Below are positions 14,784 to 22,783 of a stretch of DNA of 38,652 bases, piece after piece. Where the stretch lies: positions 1 through 38,652 of the forward strand of contig NZ_AKJF01000141.1 of assembly GCF_000282475.1 (NCBI RefSeq). The letters run 5' to 3'. The notes under the pieces are model-generated. The model made no database searches. It was not told where the DNA came from and was given only the letters and a program-made list of their open reading frames with translations. Position 1 is the stretch's first letter. Every line of letters begins with the position of its first letter. This stretch comes from Pseudomonas sp. GM78 (lineage in GTDB: Bacteria > Pseudomonadota > Gammaproteobacteria > Pseudomonadales > Pseudomonadaceae). Made by a program: the position numbers and the translations under genes.

Positions 14784-16439
14784 ATGCCTGCTGCTTTTCG
14801 TTTGCCCCTGGACATTTTCTACGAACGCGAGGCCCGTCATCCCCGCCAGCGCTTTCTTGTCCAGCCTGTGGGCGGTGGTCATGTCGAGACCTTGACCTGG
14901 GAGGACGTCGGTCACCAGGCGCGTTGCGCGGCCCATTGGCTGCGATCCCGGGAACTGCCCCAAGGCAGTCACATCGCCCTGATCTCGAAAAACTGCGCGC
15001 ACTGGATCATTGCCGACCTGGCGATCTGGATGGCCGGGCATGTCTCGGTGCCGTTGTACCCCAACCTCACCGCCGAATCGGTGGCCCAGGTGCTCGAACA
15101 CTCCGAAGCGGCGCTGGTATTCATCGGCAAACTCGATGACTGGCCTGGCATGTCCCGTGGGGTGAATCCCGACCTGCCGACCATCAGCCTGCCGCTGCAT
15201 CCGCCCGGCACCTTCGATTTCAGCTGGGACGACCTGCAGCGCAGCTCGCCGATCCAGGACGATCCCAAGCCCGCCGCCGATCAACTGGCGACCATCATCT
15301 ACACGTCCGGCACCACCGGCATGCCCAAGGGCGTGATGCACAGCTTCGGCAATCTGGGGTTCGCCACCGCCCGCGGCACGCAGTTGTTCGGCCTGAATGA
15401 GTCGGATCGACTGCTGTCATATTTGCCGTTGTGCCACGTTGCCGAGCGGATGTTCGTCGAACTGGCATCGATTTATACCGGGCAAACCGTGTTTTTTGCC
15501 GAAAGCCTCGACACCTTCCTGACGGATCTGCGCCGTGCGCGGCCAACAGCGCTGTTTGGCGTGCCACGCATCTGGACCAAATTCCAAATGGGGGTGTACA
15601 GCAAGATTCCGGAGAAACGCCTGGATTTCCTCCTCGGCTTGCCGATTATCGGCAAGCGGATCGGGCACAAAGTCCTCGCCGGGTTGGGGCTCGATGCCTT
15701 GCGCGTTGCCTTGTCCGGTGCCGCGCCGGTGCCCCTGAGTTTGCTGTTGTGGTATCGCAAGCTCGGACTGGACGTGCTGGAGGTCTATGGCATGACGGAA
15801 AGTTGCGGTTACTCGCATATTTGCCTGCCGGGGCAGAACAAACCCGGCTGGATTGGCATGCCTTGCCCGGAGGTCGAGGTGCGCATCGACGAATCGGGCG
15901 AGGTCATGGTGCGCAGCGGTGCAACCATGCTCGGGTATTTCAAGGATCCGCAGAAAACCGCAGACACCCTCACCGAGGACGGCTTCCTGCGCACCGGTGA
16001 CAAGGGCGAGGAAGATGCCGAAGGCAACCTGCGCCTGACCGGGCGCCTGAAGGAAATCTTCAAGACCAGCAAAGGCAAGTACGTCGCGCCGGCTCCGATC
16101 GAAAATCGCCTCGCGGTGCATTCGCGCATCGAGCAGGTGTGCGTGGTCGGTGATGGCTTGAGTGCGCCACTGGGCCTGTGCGTGCTGTCGGCCGTCGGCC
16201 AGCAGGAGGCACGGGCCGGTTTGCACTCAAGCCTGGAGAAGCTGCTGGAAGAGGTCAACAACGCCCTCGACAAGCACGAACGCTTGCGGCGACTGGTGGT
16301 GGTCAAGGACAGTTGGGCGGTGGAAAACGGCTTTCTCACGCCGACCCTGAAGATCAAGCGCAACGTCATCGAAGCCACATACGGCGCTCGCTTCGAAGAA
16401 TGGAGCGAGCGCAGCGAAGCGGTGCTGTGGCAGGATTGA
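14784..16439 (+). CDS. AMP-binding long-chain fatty acyl-CoA synthetase
   Basis: Member of the ANL adenylating superfamily, 551 residues, expected to activate a fatty acid to acyl-AMP and then acyl-CoA. The phosphate-binding loop YTSGTTGMPKG is at 173-183, followed by YLPLCHVAERMF, the A5 motif EVYGMTESCG, the ATP-binding aspartate in RTGDKGEEDAEGNLRLTGR and the hinge region KEIFKTSKGKYVAPAPIEN. The catalytic lysine near the end is in PTLKIKRNVI. The ATG at 14784 has AAAGGAG eight bases upstream; an in-frame start 48 bp earlier would run through unconserved sequence and the palindrome region. A thioesterase gene follows 32 bp later. It corresponds by position to PA1617 as I recall; the natural substrate is unknown. 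Confidence 0.93.
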   Translation: MPAAFRLPLDIFYEREARHPRQRFLVQPVGGGHVETLTWEDVGHQARCAAHWLRSRELPQGSHIALISKNCAHWIIADLAIWMAGHVSVPLYPNLTAESVAQVLEHSEAALVFIGKLDDWPGMSRGVNPDLPTISLPLHPPGTFDFSWDDLQRSSPIQDDPKPAADQLATIIYTSGTTGMPKGVMHSFGNLGFATARGTQLFGLNESDRLLSYLPLCHVAERMFVELASIYTGQTVFFAESLDTFLTDLRRARPTALFGVPRIWTKFQMGVYSKIPEKRLDFLLGLPIIGKRIGHKVLAGLGLDALRVALSGAAPVPLSLLLWYRKLGLDVLEVYGMTESCGYSHICLPGQNKPGWIGMPCPEVEVRIDESGEVMVRSGATMLGYFKDPQKTADTLTEDGFLRTGDKGEEDAEGNLRLTGRLKEIFKTSKGKYVAPAPIENRLAVHSRIEQVCVVGDGLSAPLGLCVLSAVGQQEARAGLHSSLEKLLEEVNNALDKHERLRRLVVVKDSWAVENGFLTPTLKIKRNVIEATYGARFEEWSERSEAVLWQD

Positions 16440-16471
16440 GCCACGAATAAAACCAACGAGGAAAACCTGCT

Positions 16472-16915
16472 ATGAGTCTGTGGCGTACCCTTCCCAACAT
16501 CGAACAGCTGAACGCCATTCAGAAAAACACCATCGGCGAACTGCTGGACATCCGTTTCGAAGCCTTCGATGAAGAGTCCCTGACCGCGAGCATGGTCATC
16601 GACCATCGCACTCACCAGCCGTATGGCTTGCTGCATGGCGGCGCTTCGGTGGTGCTGGCTGAGTCCGTCGGCTCCATGGCCAGCTACCTGTGCATCGATA
16701 CCAGCAAGTTTTACTGCGTGGGGCTGGAAATCAACGCCAACCACCTGCGCGGCTTGCGCAGCGGGCGAGTGACGGCGGTGGCCAAGCCGATTCACATCGG
16801 GCGTACCACCCATGTCTGGGATATCCGTTTGACCAGTGACGAAGGCAAGGCCAGTTGTGTGTCGCGGTTGACCATGGCCGTGGTGCCGCTGGGTGAGAAT
16901 CCGCCGGCCCGTTGA
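16472..16915 (+). CDS. Hotdog-fold acyl-CoA thioesterase (YdiI/PaaI-like)
   Basis: 147 residues of the PaaI/YdiI thioesterase group, which cleave aromatic or aliphatic acyl-CoAs. The family motif HGGASVVLAESVGSMA has HGG at 55-57 and the catalytic glutamate E64. The strand FYCVGLEINANHLRGLRSGR and the tail VWDIRLTSDEGKASCVSRLT complete the fold. GAGGAAAACC precedes the ATG. It lies 32 bp after the acyl-CoA ligase gene, so ligase and hydrolase of acyl-CoA are probably co-transcribed. The protein at this position in P. aeruginosa (PA1618) is, as I remember, a thioesterase of known structure. Confidence 0.92.
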   Translation: MSLWRTLPNIEQLNAIQKNTIGELLDIRFEAFDEESLTASMVIDHRTHQPYGLLHGGASVVLAESVGSMASYLCIDTSKFYCVGLEINANHLRGLRSGRVTAVAKPIHIGRTTHVWDIRLTSDEGKASCVSRLTMAVVPLGENPPAR

Positions 16916-17034
16916 AGCCCGCGTTCCCTTATTTGCATGGCCGGACTGTCATCATTCCTGTCAGTTACGGTCATTGCTGCGGGACGCGGTCTTGCGGACA
17001 ATCAACGCCTGATCTCGCTCATGGATTTGCAGGT

Positions 17035-17841
17035 ATGTCGCAACAGATATTTTTCGCCCACGCCAATGGTTTTCCTTCGGGAACCTACGGCAAGTTGTTT
17101 GCGGCGCTGGCACCGGAATTTCAGGTGACGCATCTGGAGCAACACGCCCATGATCCGCGTTTTCCAGCGGACGACAACTGGTACAACCTGGTGGATGAAC
17201 TGATCCACCACCTGCAACAACAGACACAGCCGGTGTGGGGCGTCGGTCATTCCTTCGGTGGCGTACTGCATCTGCACGCGGCGCTGCGTTGCCCCGAGTT
17301 GTATCGCGGTGTGGTGATGCTCGATTCGCCGGTGCTGACGCGCACCGATCAATGGGTCATCCGCGCGGCCAAGCGTTTGGGTTTCATCGACCGCCTGACC
17401 CCGGCCGGTCGCACCCTGGGTCGTCGTGAAGAATTCGCCGATCTCGAGAGCGCCCGGCGTTATTTCGCCGGCAAGAGCCTGTTTCGCAGCTTCGATCCGG
17501 AGTGTTTCGATGCCTACCTGCACTATGGTTTGCAGGAAGTCGGCGACAGGTTGCGCCTGCGTTTCGATCCGGCCACGGAAATCAGCATCTACCGGGGCGT
17601 ACCGCACACCAGCCCCGGCCGCTTACGGCAGTTGAAAGTGCCGCTGGCGGTCGTTCGCGGGCACGAGAGCCGGGTAGTGATGCGCCATCACACCAGTTCG
17701 GTCGGGCGCATGCCCAATGGCGAGGCGCTGAGCATGCCTGGCGGGCACATGTTTCCTCTGGAGCGTCCGCAGGAGACAGCTGTAATGCTGAAAAACCTGT
17801 TCAACCGCTGGGACGGTCGCCAGCAACAGGATTGCGCATGA
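17035..17841 (+). CDS. Alpha/beta hydrolase
   Basis: 268-residue serine hydrolase of unknown substrate. The start MSQQIFFAHANGFPSGTYGK contains the oxyanion-side HANGFPS motif. The nucleophile elbow is GVGHSFGG with S73. An aspartate lies in the late strand region and the catalytic histidine in MPGGHMFPLERP. The frame stays open upstream to 16912, but that adds 41 residues without fold similarity, so I start at 17035, preceded by GCAGG. The next hydrolase gene overlaps its stop (ATGA at 17838), so the two are coupled. Homologues at this spot in P. aeruginosa are, as I recall, PA1621 and PA1622, both annotated only as hydrolases. Confidence 0.88.
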   Translation: MSQQIFFAHANGFPSGTYGKLFAALAPEFQVTHLEQHAHDPRFPADDNWYNLVDELIHHLQQQTQPVWGVGHSFGGVLHLHAALRCPELYRGVVMLDSPVLTRTDQWVIRAAKRLGFIDRLTPAGRTLGRREEFADLESARRYFAGKSLFRSFDPECFDAYLHYGLQEVGDRLRLRFDPATEISIYRGVPHTSPGRLRQLKVPLAVVRGHESRVVMRHHTSSVGRMPNGEALSMPGGHMFPLERPQETAVMLKNLFNRWDGRQQQDCA

Positions 17842-18692
17842 GCCAGGTCGTCGAAGAAGTCCGCCTGAGCCTGCCGCATATCGAGTTGGCGGCGCACTTG
17901 TTCGGGCCCGAAGACGGTTTGCCGGTGATTGCCCTGCATGGCTGGCTGGACAACGCCAACAGCTTCGCCCGCCTGGCACCCAAGCTCAAAGGCCTGCGCG
18001 TGATCGCCCTGGACATGGCCGGCCACGGGCATTCGGGGCACCGCCCGCCGGGCGCCGGTTACGCCATGTGGGACTATGCCCACGATGTGCTGCAAGTGGC
18101 AGAGCAGCTTGGCCTGAAGCGGTTTGCGTTGCTGGGGCATTCGATGGGCGCCATCGCATCGCTGATCATTGCTGGCTCGCTACCGCAGCGTGTCACTCAC
18201 CTGGCATTGATTGACGGTGTCATTCCGCCCACGGACAAAGGTGAAAACGCTGCCGAGCGCATGGGCATGGCCCTGCAGGCGCAACTGGACCTGCGGGAAA
18301 AGCGCAAACCGGTCTACAGCACCCAGGACCGCGCCATCGAAGCGCGCATGAAAGGCCTGGTGGCGGTCAGTCGCGAAGCCGCCGAGCTGCTGGCCCAGCG
18401 TGGCTTGATGCCGGTGCCGGGCGGCTACACCTGGCGCACCGACAATCGCCTCACGCTGCCATCGCCGCTGCGCCTGACTACCGAGCAGGCCATGGCCTTC
18501 GTCCAGCGGGTCGCTTGCCCGGCGAAACTGGTGGTCGCCGCCGACGGCATGCTCGCCAAACATCCGGAGTTGCTGGAGCGTCTACCCTTTAGCCTTGAAC
18601 AGCTGCCAGGCGGCCATCATTTGCACCTGAATGACGAACCCGGCGCCGACCTTGTCGCAGACTGTTTCAATCGGTTCTTCGCCATTCCTTGA
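17838..18692 (+). CDS. Alpha/beta hydrolase, second of a coupled pair
   Basis: 284 residues beginning MSQVVEEVRLSLPHIELAAH. The oxyanion motif HGWLDNANSF is at 34-43 and the nucleophile is S102 in LLGHSMGAIASL. The cap domain follows at about 140-200, and the catalytic histidine is in LPGGHHLHL near the end. The epoxide-hydrolase/haloperoxidase style of core gives no substrate. The start overlaps the previous hydrolase stop by four bases; the frame is open further upstream but only as antiphase of the preceding gene. Two hydrolases after an acyl-CoA ligase and a thioesterase suggest work on lipid or ester substrates, which is inference. Confidence 0.9.
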   Translation: MSQVVEEVRLSLPHIELAAHLFGPEDGLPVIALHGWLDNANSFARLAPKLKGLRVIALDMAGHGHSGHRPPGAGYAMWDYAHDVLQVAEQLGLKRFALLGHSMGAIASLIIAGSLPQRVTHLALIDGVIPPTDKGENAAERMGMALQAQLDLREKRKPVYSTQDRAIEARMKGLVAVSREAAELLAQRGLMPVPGGYTWRTDNRLTLPSPLRLTTEQAMAFVQRVACPAKLVVAADGMLAKHPELLERLPFSLEQLPGGHHLHLNDEPGADLVADCFNRFFAIP

Positions 18693-18742
18693 CTTGCGCC
18701 GGGCAACTGTCGAGGCTGGGCGGGTTGAAAAGGGAGACAACC

Positions 18743-18799
18743 ATGACAGACCTCTACACCGCTGCGACCCCGAATGGCCACAAGGTCATGCCGATCTGA
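18743..18799 (+). pseudogene. Vestige of a glutathione S-transferase gene, possibly now a leader peptide
   Basis: The 18-codon frame encodes MTDLYTAATPNGHKVMPI. Its first 15 residues match the start of YfcG/YghU-type glutathione S-transferases (pattern M-x-D-L-Y-x-A-x-T-P-N-G-H-K), then stop. AAAGGGAG lies eight bases upstream of its ATG, a strong ribosome site. Its TGA overlaps the next ATG by one base (TGATG), coupling it to the DUF4892 gene. The rest of the GST is missing, so an internal deletion is the simple explanation. Too short to be an active enzyme. Confidence 0.65.
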
Positions 18800-19617
18800 T
18801 GAGTCCATCCATGCGCTCACTCAGTTTGCTGATGCTCTGTTGTTTCAGTCCTCTATCATTAGCCGCCGATCTGCCTGGCAGTCAGGACTTGCCGATCGTG
18901 CCGCGCATGACCGATGCGCAGATCGTCGACTATCGCCCCTCGGCAGAGCTTGAACGAATCTACCCGCTGGGTTCGATCCGCAAGATCAGCGGCCAGCTGC
19001 GCTTTGACGGACAGGTCAGTGCCCGCGGGCATGTCACCTCGGTGACCTATGAATTGCCGCCGGAGCATTCCTCGACCCAGGCCTTCACCGCTGCGCGCGA
19101 AGCGCTGCAGCAGCAGGACGCGCAGTTGCTGTTCTGGTGCCAGGCTCGAGATTGCGGCGAAAGCAGCCTGTGGGCCAACGAAGTGTTCGGTAACGCCAAG
19201 CTCTATGGCGCCGATAATGAGCAGGCGTACCTGCTGCTGCGCCTGGCCGCCCCTCAGGACAACACGCTGGTGGCGCTCTACAGCATCACCCGTGGCAATC
19301 GCAAAGCCTATCTGCACGTCGAACAATTCGACGCCATCGCCCCGTTGGGGGATTTGCTGCCGACGTCCGCGACCTTGCTGCGCGAGCTCAAGAGTACCGG
19401 TGAACTCGACTTCCCCAAGCTGACGCAAGCACCCGATGACACCTGGCTGCGCCTGATCTCCCGGGGCCTGAACCTGGACACGACTTTGCGGGTCAGTGTG
19501 TCGGGGCCCAACGCCGAAGCCTGGCGCCAGTCGTTGATCGAACAGGGCGTACGTGCTGCACGGATGGAAGCCGGTGGTGTCGAAGGCGCTGGCCTGCATA
19601 TCAAACTGCTGCGATAA
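18799..19617 (+). CDS. DUF4892 secreted protein, unknown function
   Basis: 272 residues from MSPSMRSLSL, or 268 if the ATG at 18811 is used. It is a member of the DUF4892 family by its overall sequence (LPIVPRMTDAQIVDYRPSAE, YPLGSIRKISGQLRFDGQV). The signal peptide is clear (LSLLMLCCFSPLSLAADL, cleavage after SLA). The mature protein has the ISGQLRFDG-VTYELPPEHS segment, a CQARDCGES pair of cysteines that may form a short disulfide, and a C-terminal OmpA-like-looking half (LRVSVSGPNAEAWRQSLIEQ). No enzymatic motif is evident. Translation probably depends on the vestigial GST reading frame, whose stop overlaps this start (TGATG). A rho-independent terminator follows. Confidence 0.82.
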   Translation: MSPSMRSLSLLMLCCFSPLSLAADLPGSQDLPIVPRMTDAQIVDYRPSAELERIYPLGSIRKISGQLRFDGQVSARGHVTSVTYELPPEHSSTQAFTAAREALQQQDAQLLFWCQARDCGESSLWANEVFGNAKLYGADNEQAYLLLRLAAPQDNTLVALYSITRGNRKAYLHVEQFDAIAPLGDLLPTSATLLRELKSTGELDFPKLTQAPDDTWLRLISRGLNLDTTLRVSVSGPNAEAWRQSLIEQGVRAARMEAGGVEGAGLHIKLLR

Positions 19618-19626
19618 GCGATATCC

Positions 19627-19661
19627 GGCGAACACGCGCGGCGTGTTCGCCTACTCTTTTT
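19627..19661 (+). terminator. Rho-independent terminator after DUF4892 gene
   Basis: Perfect 11-bp stem ggcgaacacgc / gcgtgttcgcc (19627-19637 and 19641-19651), GCG loop, then TACTCTTTTT. It closes the transcript begun upstream, so the AI-2E-family gene probably needs its own promoter or read-through. Confidence 0.85.
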
Positions 19662-19686
19662 GCTGAATGATTTTTTCGAGACTGTG

Positions 19687-20739
19687 ATGATCAATAACGA
19701 TCGGCTGTTGGTGCAGATCCTGCTGCTGGTGCTGTTTGGCGCGAGCTTCTGGGTGATGGCGCCGTTCTGGTCGGCCCTGTTCTGGGGCGCGGTGCTGGCC
19801 TTCGCCAGTTGGCCACTGATGCGCCTGCTGACCCGCTGGCTCAATGGTCGCGAGTCCCTGGCGGCGGCCCTGCTGACCGTAGGCTGGATGGTGCTGGTGG
19901 CGGCGCCCCTGGTGTGGCTGGGGTTCAACCTGGCGGACCACGTGCGCGACGCCACGGCGTTCATCAAGGATGTGCAGGTCGACGGCCTGCCTGAAGCGCC
20001 GACCTGGCTGGGCGGCATTCCCCTGGTAGGCGAGCGGCTGGTGGTCATCTGGAACAGTGTCGATCAGCAGGGCGCGGCGATGATGGTGTCGCTCAAGCCT
20101 TATCTGGGGCAGGTCGGCAACTGGTTGTTGGCGCGTAGCGCGCAGATTGGCGGCGGCATCCTCGAGCTGACCCTGAGCATCGTCTTCGTGTTCTTTTTCT
20201 ATCGCGACGGCCCACGGTTGGCGGCCTTTGTTCATGGTTTGCTGGAGCGGCTGATCGGTCAACGTGCCGGGTATTACATCGAGCTGGTGGCGGGCACGGT
20301 GCAACGGGTGGTGAACGGCGTGATCGGCACCGCCGCGGCCCAGGCGGTCCTGGCGCTGATCGGATTCCTGATTGCCGGCGTCCCCGGGGCACTGGTGCTC
20401 GGTATCGTGACCTTCCTGCTCAGCCTGATTCCCATGGGGCCGCCGCTGGTATGGATTCCGGCCACTGCCTGGCTGGCCTGGAAGGGTGAGTACGGCATGG
20501 CGGTGTTCCTCGGCATCTGGGGCATGTTCATCATCAGTGGCGTGGACAACGTGCTCAAGCCTTACCTGATCAGCCGGGGCGGGAATTTGCCGCTGGTGAT
20601 CGTGTTGCTTGGGGTGTTTGGCGGGTTGATCGCGTTCGGATTCATTGGCCTGTTTATCGGGCCGACGTTGCTGGCCGTGGCCTACAGCCTGTTGACCGAC
20701 TGGAGCAAGAGCCAGTCTCGGGTCGATGACCGTCGCTGA
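19687..20739 (+). CDS. AI-2E family transporter (PerM/YdiK-like)
   Basis: 350-residue integral membrane protein of the AI-2E exporter family (TqsA/PerM/YdiK). Around seven or eight hydrophobic segments are visible: LLVQILLLVLFGASFWVMAP, FWGAVLAFASWPLM, AAALLTVGWMVLVAAPLVWL, then ELTLSIVFVFFFYRDGP, QAVLALIGFLIAGVPGALVL, VTFLLSLIPMGPPLVWIPA, MAVFLGIWGMFIISGVDNVL and LVIVLLGVFGGLIAFGFIGLF. The family marks FFFYRDG, PMGPPLVWIP and DNVLKPYLIS are all present. Despite the family name, a substrate is not known for most members. The ATG at 19687 has only GAG upstream; TTG at 19660 is an alternative adding nine residues. Downstream genes face the other way. Confidence 0.88.
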   Translation: MINNDRLLVQILLLVLFGASFWVMAPFWSALFWGAVLAFASWPLMRLLTRWLNGRESLAAALLTVGWMVLVAAPLVWLGFNLADHVRDATAFIKDVQVDGLPEAPTWLGGIPLVGERLVVIWNSVDQQGAAMMVSLKPYLGQVGNWLLARSAQIGGGILELTLSIVFVFFFYRDGPRLAAFVHGLLERLIGQRAGYYIELVAGTVQRVVNGVIGTAAAQAVLALIGFLIAGVPGALVLGIVTFLLSLIPMGPPLVWIPATAWLAWKGEYGMAVFLGIWGMFIISGVDNVLKPYLISRGGNLPLVIVLLGVFGGLIAFGFIGLFIGPTLLAVAYSLLTDWSKSQSRVDDRR

Positions 20740-20742
20740 ATG

Positions 20743-21729
20743 TCAGGACCTGGGCAGGCGGATGATCGCCGTCAGCCCGCCACCGGGCGTCTCTTCCAGG
20801 CTGAGCTGCCCGCCCAACCGTTGCGCCGCCTCGCGAGCAATGGTCATGCCCAGGCCGACGCCGCCGGAGTTGCGATTGCGTGAGCCCTCCAATCGAAAGA
20901 ACGGTTCGAACACCGCTTCGCGTTTATCCGCCGCGATCCCCGGACCGTGGTCGATGACCCGGATCACCAGCTGTTCGCGATTGTCTTCAAGCGTGATCAG
21001 CGCGTTCCCGGCATAACGCAAGGCATTGTCCAGCAGGTTGTTGATACAGGAGCGCAACGCCATCGGCTGGACTTGCAGCGGCGCGCAATGACCGCTGGCC
21101 TGGACGTCGGCACCCTGGTCCTGGGCGTTTTCGCTCAGGGACTCGACCAGCGCTTGCACATCCATCCACTGTGATGCCTCGCTGGTGCGCTGTTCGTGCA
21201 GGTAGCCGAGGGTCGCATCAAGCATGCTGATCATGTCGTCCAGATCTTGGCGCATCTGCCCTTGCAGCTTGTCGTCGTCGATCTGTTCCAGGCGCAGTTT
21301 GAGCCGCGACAGGGGCGTGCGCAGGTCGTGGGAAACCGCACCGAGCATGCGCGAGCGCTGCTTGACCTGCTCGATGATGCGTTGCTGCATTTTGTTGAAC
21401 GTATGCGCCGCTTGCCGCGCTTCCCGTGGGCCAGACTCCTCCAGCGGCACACTGTCGAGGTTTTCACTCAGGCGCTCGGCTGCATCGCTCAGGCGCTGAA
21501 TCGGCCGGCTGAGCAGTTTGGCGCCGTACCAGGCGGCAATGATCAGCGAGATCAGCTGGAACGTCAGCGGCACCAGCGGTCCGCCGAACCAAGGCCGGGG
21601 AGGGCGAGTGGGCGGAGGCGGCGGGCCGTAATAGTGAAACCAGGCAAATGCCAGCAGGTGCGCCAGGATAATCGCGATCAGCAGGACACCAAACAGGCGG
21701 CCGAACAACGTATCGAAGCGCGTCCGCAT
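20743..21729 (-). CDS. Sensor histidine kinase with very short proline-rich periplasmic loop
   Basis: 328 residues. TM1 (about 11-30) is followed by a loop of only about 24 residues carrying ten prolines (FHYYGPPPPPTRPPRPW), then TM2 (about 53-70), HAMP (SRPIQRLSDAAERL), the HisKA site with H134 in GAVSHDLRTPLSRLKL, the N box SCINNLLDNALRYAG, and G boxes DHGPGIA and GVGLGMTIAREA. The loop is too short for a folded ligand domain, so it probably senses within the membrane or via a partner, as CreC/EnvZ-independent small-loop kinases do. The ATG overlaps the response regulator stop by one base (TGATG). The pair is not one I can name with confidence; the signal is unknown. Confidence 0.92.
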   Translation of the reverse strand: MRTRFDTLFGRLFGVLLIAIILAHLLAFAWFHYYGPPPPPTRPPRPWFGGPLVPLTFQLISLIIAAWYGAKLLSRPIQRLSDAAERLSENLDSVPLEESGPREARQAAHTFNKMQQRIIEQVKQRSRMLGAVSHDLRTPLSRLKLRLEQIDDDKLQGQMRQDLDDMISMLDATLGYLHEQRTSEASQWMDVQALVESLSENAQDQGADVQASGHCAPLQVQPMALRSCINNLLDNALRYAGNALITLEDNREQLVIRVIDHGPGIAADKREAVFEPFFRLEGSRNRNSGGVGLGMTIAREAAQRLGGQLSLEETPGGGLTAIIRLPRS

Positions 21730-22499
21730 CAGCCGATATCCCGGGCGTCGAACAGGTAACCCTCACCCCGCACGGTTTTGATCAGTTGCGGTGCCTTGGG
21801 GTCGTCACCGAGTTTCTGCCGCAGGCGCGACACCAGCAGGTCAATGCTGCGATCGAAGGCTTCGATCGAACGGCCACGAGCGGCATCCAGCAGTTGCTCG
21901 CGGCTCAGGACCCGGCGCGGACGTTCAATGAATACCCACAGCAGGCGAAATTCGGCATTCGACAGCGGCACCACCAGGCCATCGGCTGCAATCAATTGGC
22001 GCAGCACACTGTTCAGGCGCCAATTGTCGAAGCGGATGTTCGCCCGTTGTTCGCTGCGGTCGTCCCGCACCCGACGCAGGATGGTCTGGATGCGTGCCAC
22101 CAGTTCGCGGGGTTCGAACGGCTTGGCCATGTAGTCGTCGGCGCCAAGTTCAAGGCCGATGATCCGGTCGGTGGGTTCGCAGCGGGCCGTGAGCATCAGG
22201 ATCGGAATATCCGATTCGCCGCGCAACCAGCGACACAGCGACAGGCCGTCTTCACCGGGCAGCATCAGGTCGAGCACCACCACGTCGAAATGCTCCGCCT
22301 GCATCGCCAGGCGCATGGCGGCACCGTCGGTGACACCGCTGGCATGGATGTTGAAACGGGCCAGGTAGTCGATCATCAGCTCGCGGATCGGCACGTCATC
22401 GTCGACGATCAGTGCGCGAATGCTCCAGCGTTTCTCATCGCCGGGCGCTTTTTGATCGTCGTTCACGGGGGCTGGAGTGTTGTACATGCGTGCGTTCAT
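21729..22499 (-). CDS. OmpR-family DNA-binding response regulator
   Basis: 256 residues. The receiver domain covers about 28-140: acidic pocket VDDD (32-35), phospho-acceptor D77 in VVVLDLMLPG and the lysine in YMAKPFEPRE. The winged-helix domain follows (about 150-250), with VVPLSNAEFRLLWVF, RVLSREQLLDAARG and the recognition stretch DRSIDLLVSRLRQKLGDD, ending RGEGYLFDARDIG. The N-terminus has 25 polar residues before the first strand; the second ATG at 22487 is an alternative start removing four of them. It is first in a two-gene operon with the kinase. An 8-bp inverted repeat 17 bp upstream of the start may be its own control site. Confidence 0.93.
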   Translation of the reverse strand: MNARMYNTPAPVNDDQKAPGDEKRWSIRALIVDDDVPIRELMIDYLARFNIHASGVTDGAAMRLAMQAEHFDVVVLDLMLPGEDGLSLCRWLRGESDIPILMLTARCEPTDRIIGLELGADDYMAKPFEPRELVARIQTILRRVRDDRSEQRANIRFDNWRLNSVLRQLIAADGLVVPLSNAEFRLLWVFIERPRRVLSREQLLDAARGRSIEAFDRSIDLLVSRLRQKLGDDPKAPQLIKTVRGEGYLFDARDIG

Positions 22500-22516
22500 C
22501 TGCCAGGTAGGCTGCC

Positions 22517-22547
22517 AACCACAAAGATAGGCCGCGAGGTTGTGGTT
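22517..22547 (-). promoter_or_regulatory. Inverted repeat in the response-regulator leader
   Basis: AACCACAA (22517-22524) and TTGTGGTT (22540-22547) are perfect 8-bp arms with a 15-bp spacer, 17 bp before the regulator start. They could be an autoregulatory operator or an RNA hairpin near the ribosome site. Confidence 0.4.
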
Positions 22548-22743
22548 CCAGCATAGGCGTCCTGCCTGGAGGCGGGAAGCGCTGAGGTAAGGACGTATTG
22601 CGGTTGCCGAGGGTAGCGGGCAAGGATGTTGAGTGCGTGTCGTGACTGTACCGAACTCGACACAATTGCCGCAAAGGCTAGTCTTGCCTGAGCGTTCTCG
22701 ACGATTTACCGATCATCGGGTCCCGCAGGGCCATTGGTTCCGC

Positions 22744-22749
22744 TACAAT
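22744..22749 (+). promoter_or_regulatory. Probable -10 element of pyrF
   Basis: TACAAT followed by GCGCGCC, 34 bp upstream of the pyrF ATG. No clear -35 at the usual spacing. The GC-rich stretch after it resembles the discriminator of growth-rate-controlled promoters. Confidence 0.45.
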
Positions 22750-22783
22750 GCGCGCCGATTTCGACTTGCCTGAGAGCCCACTC

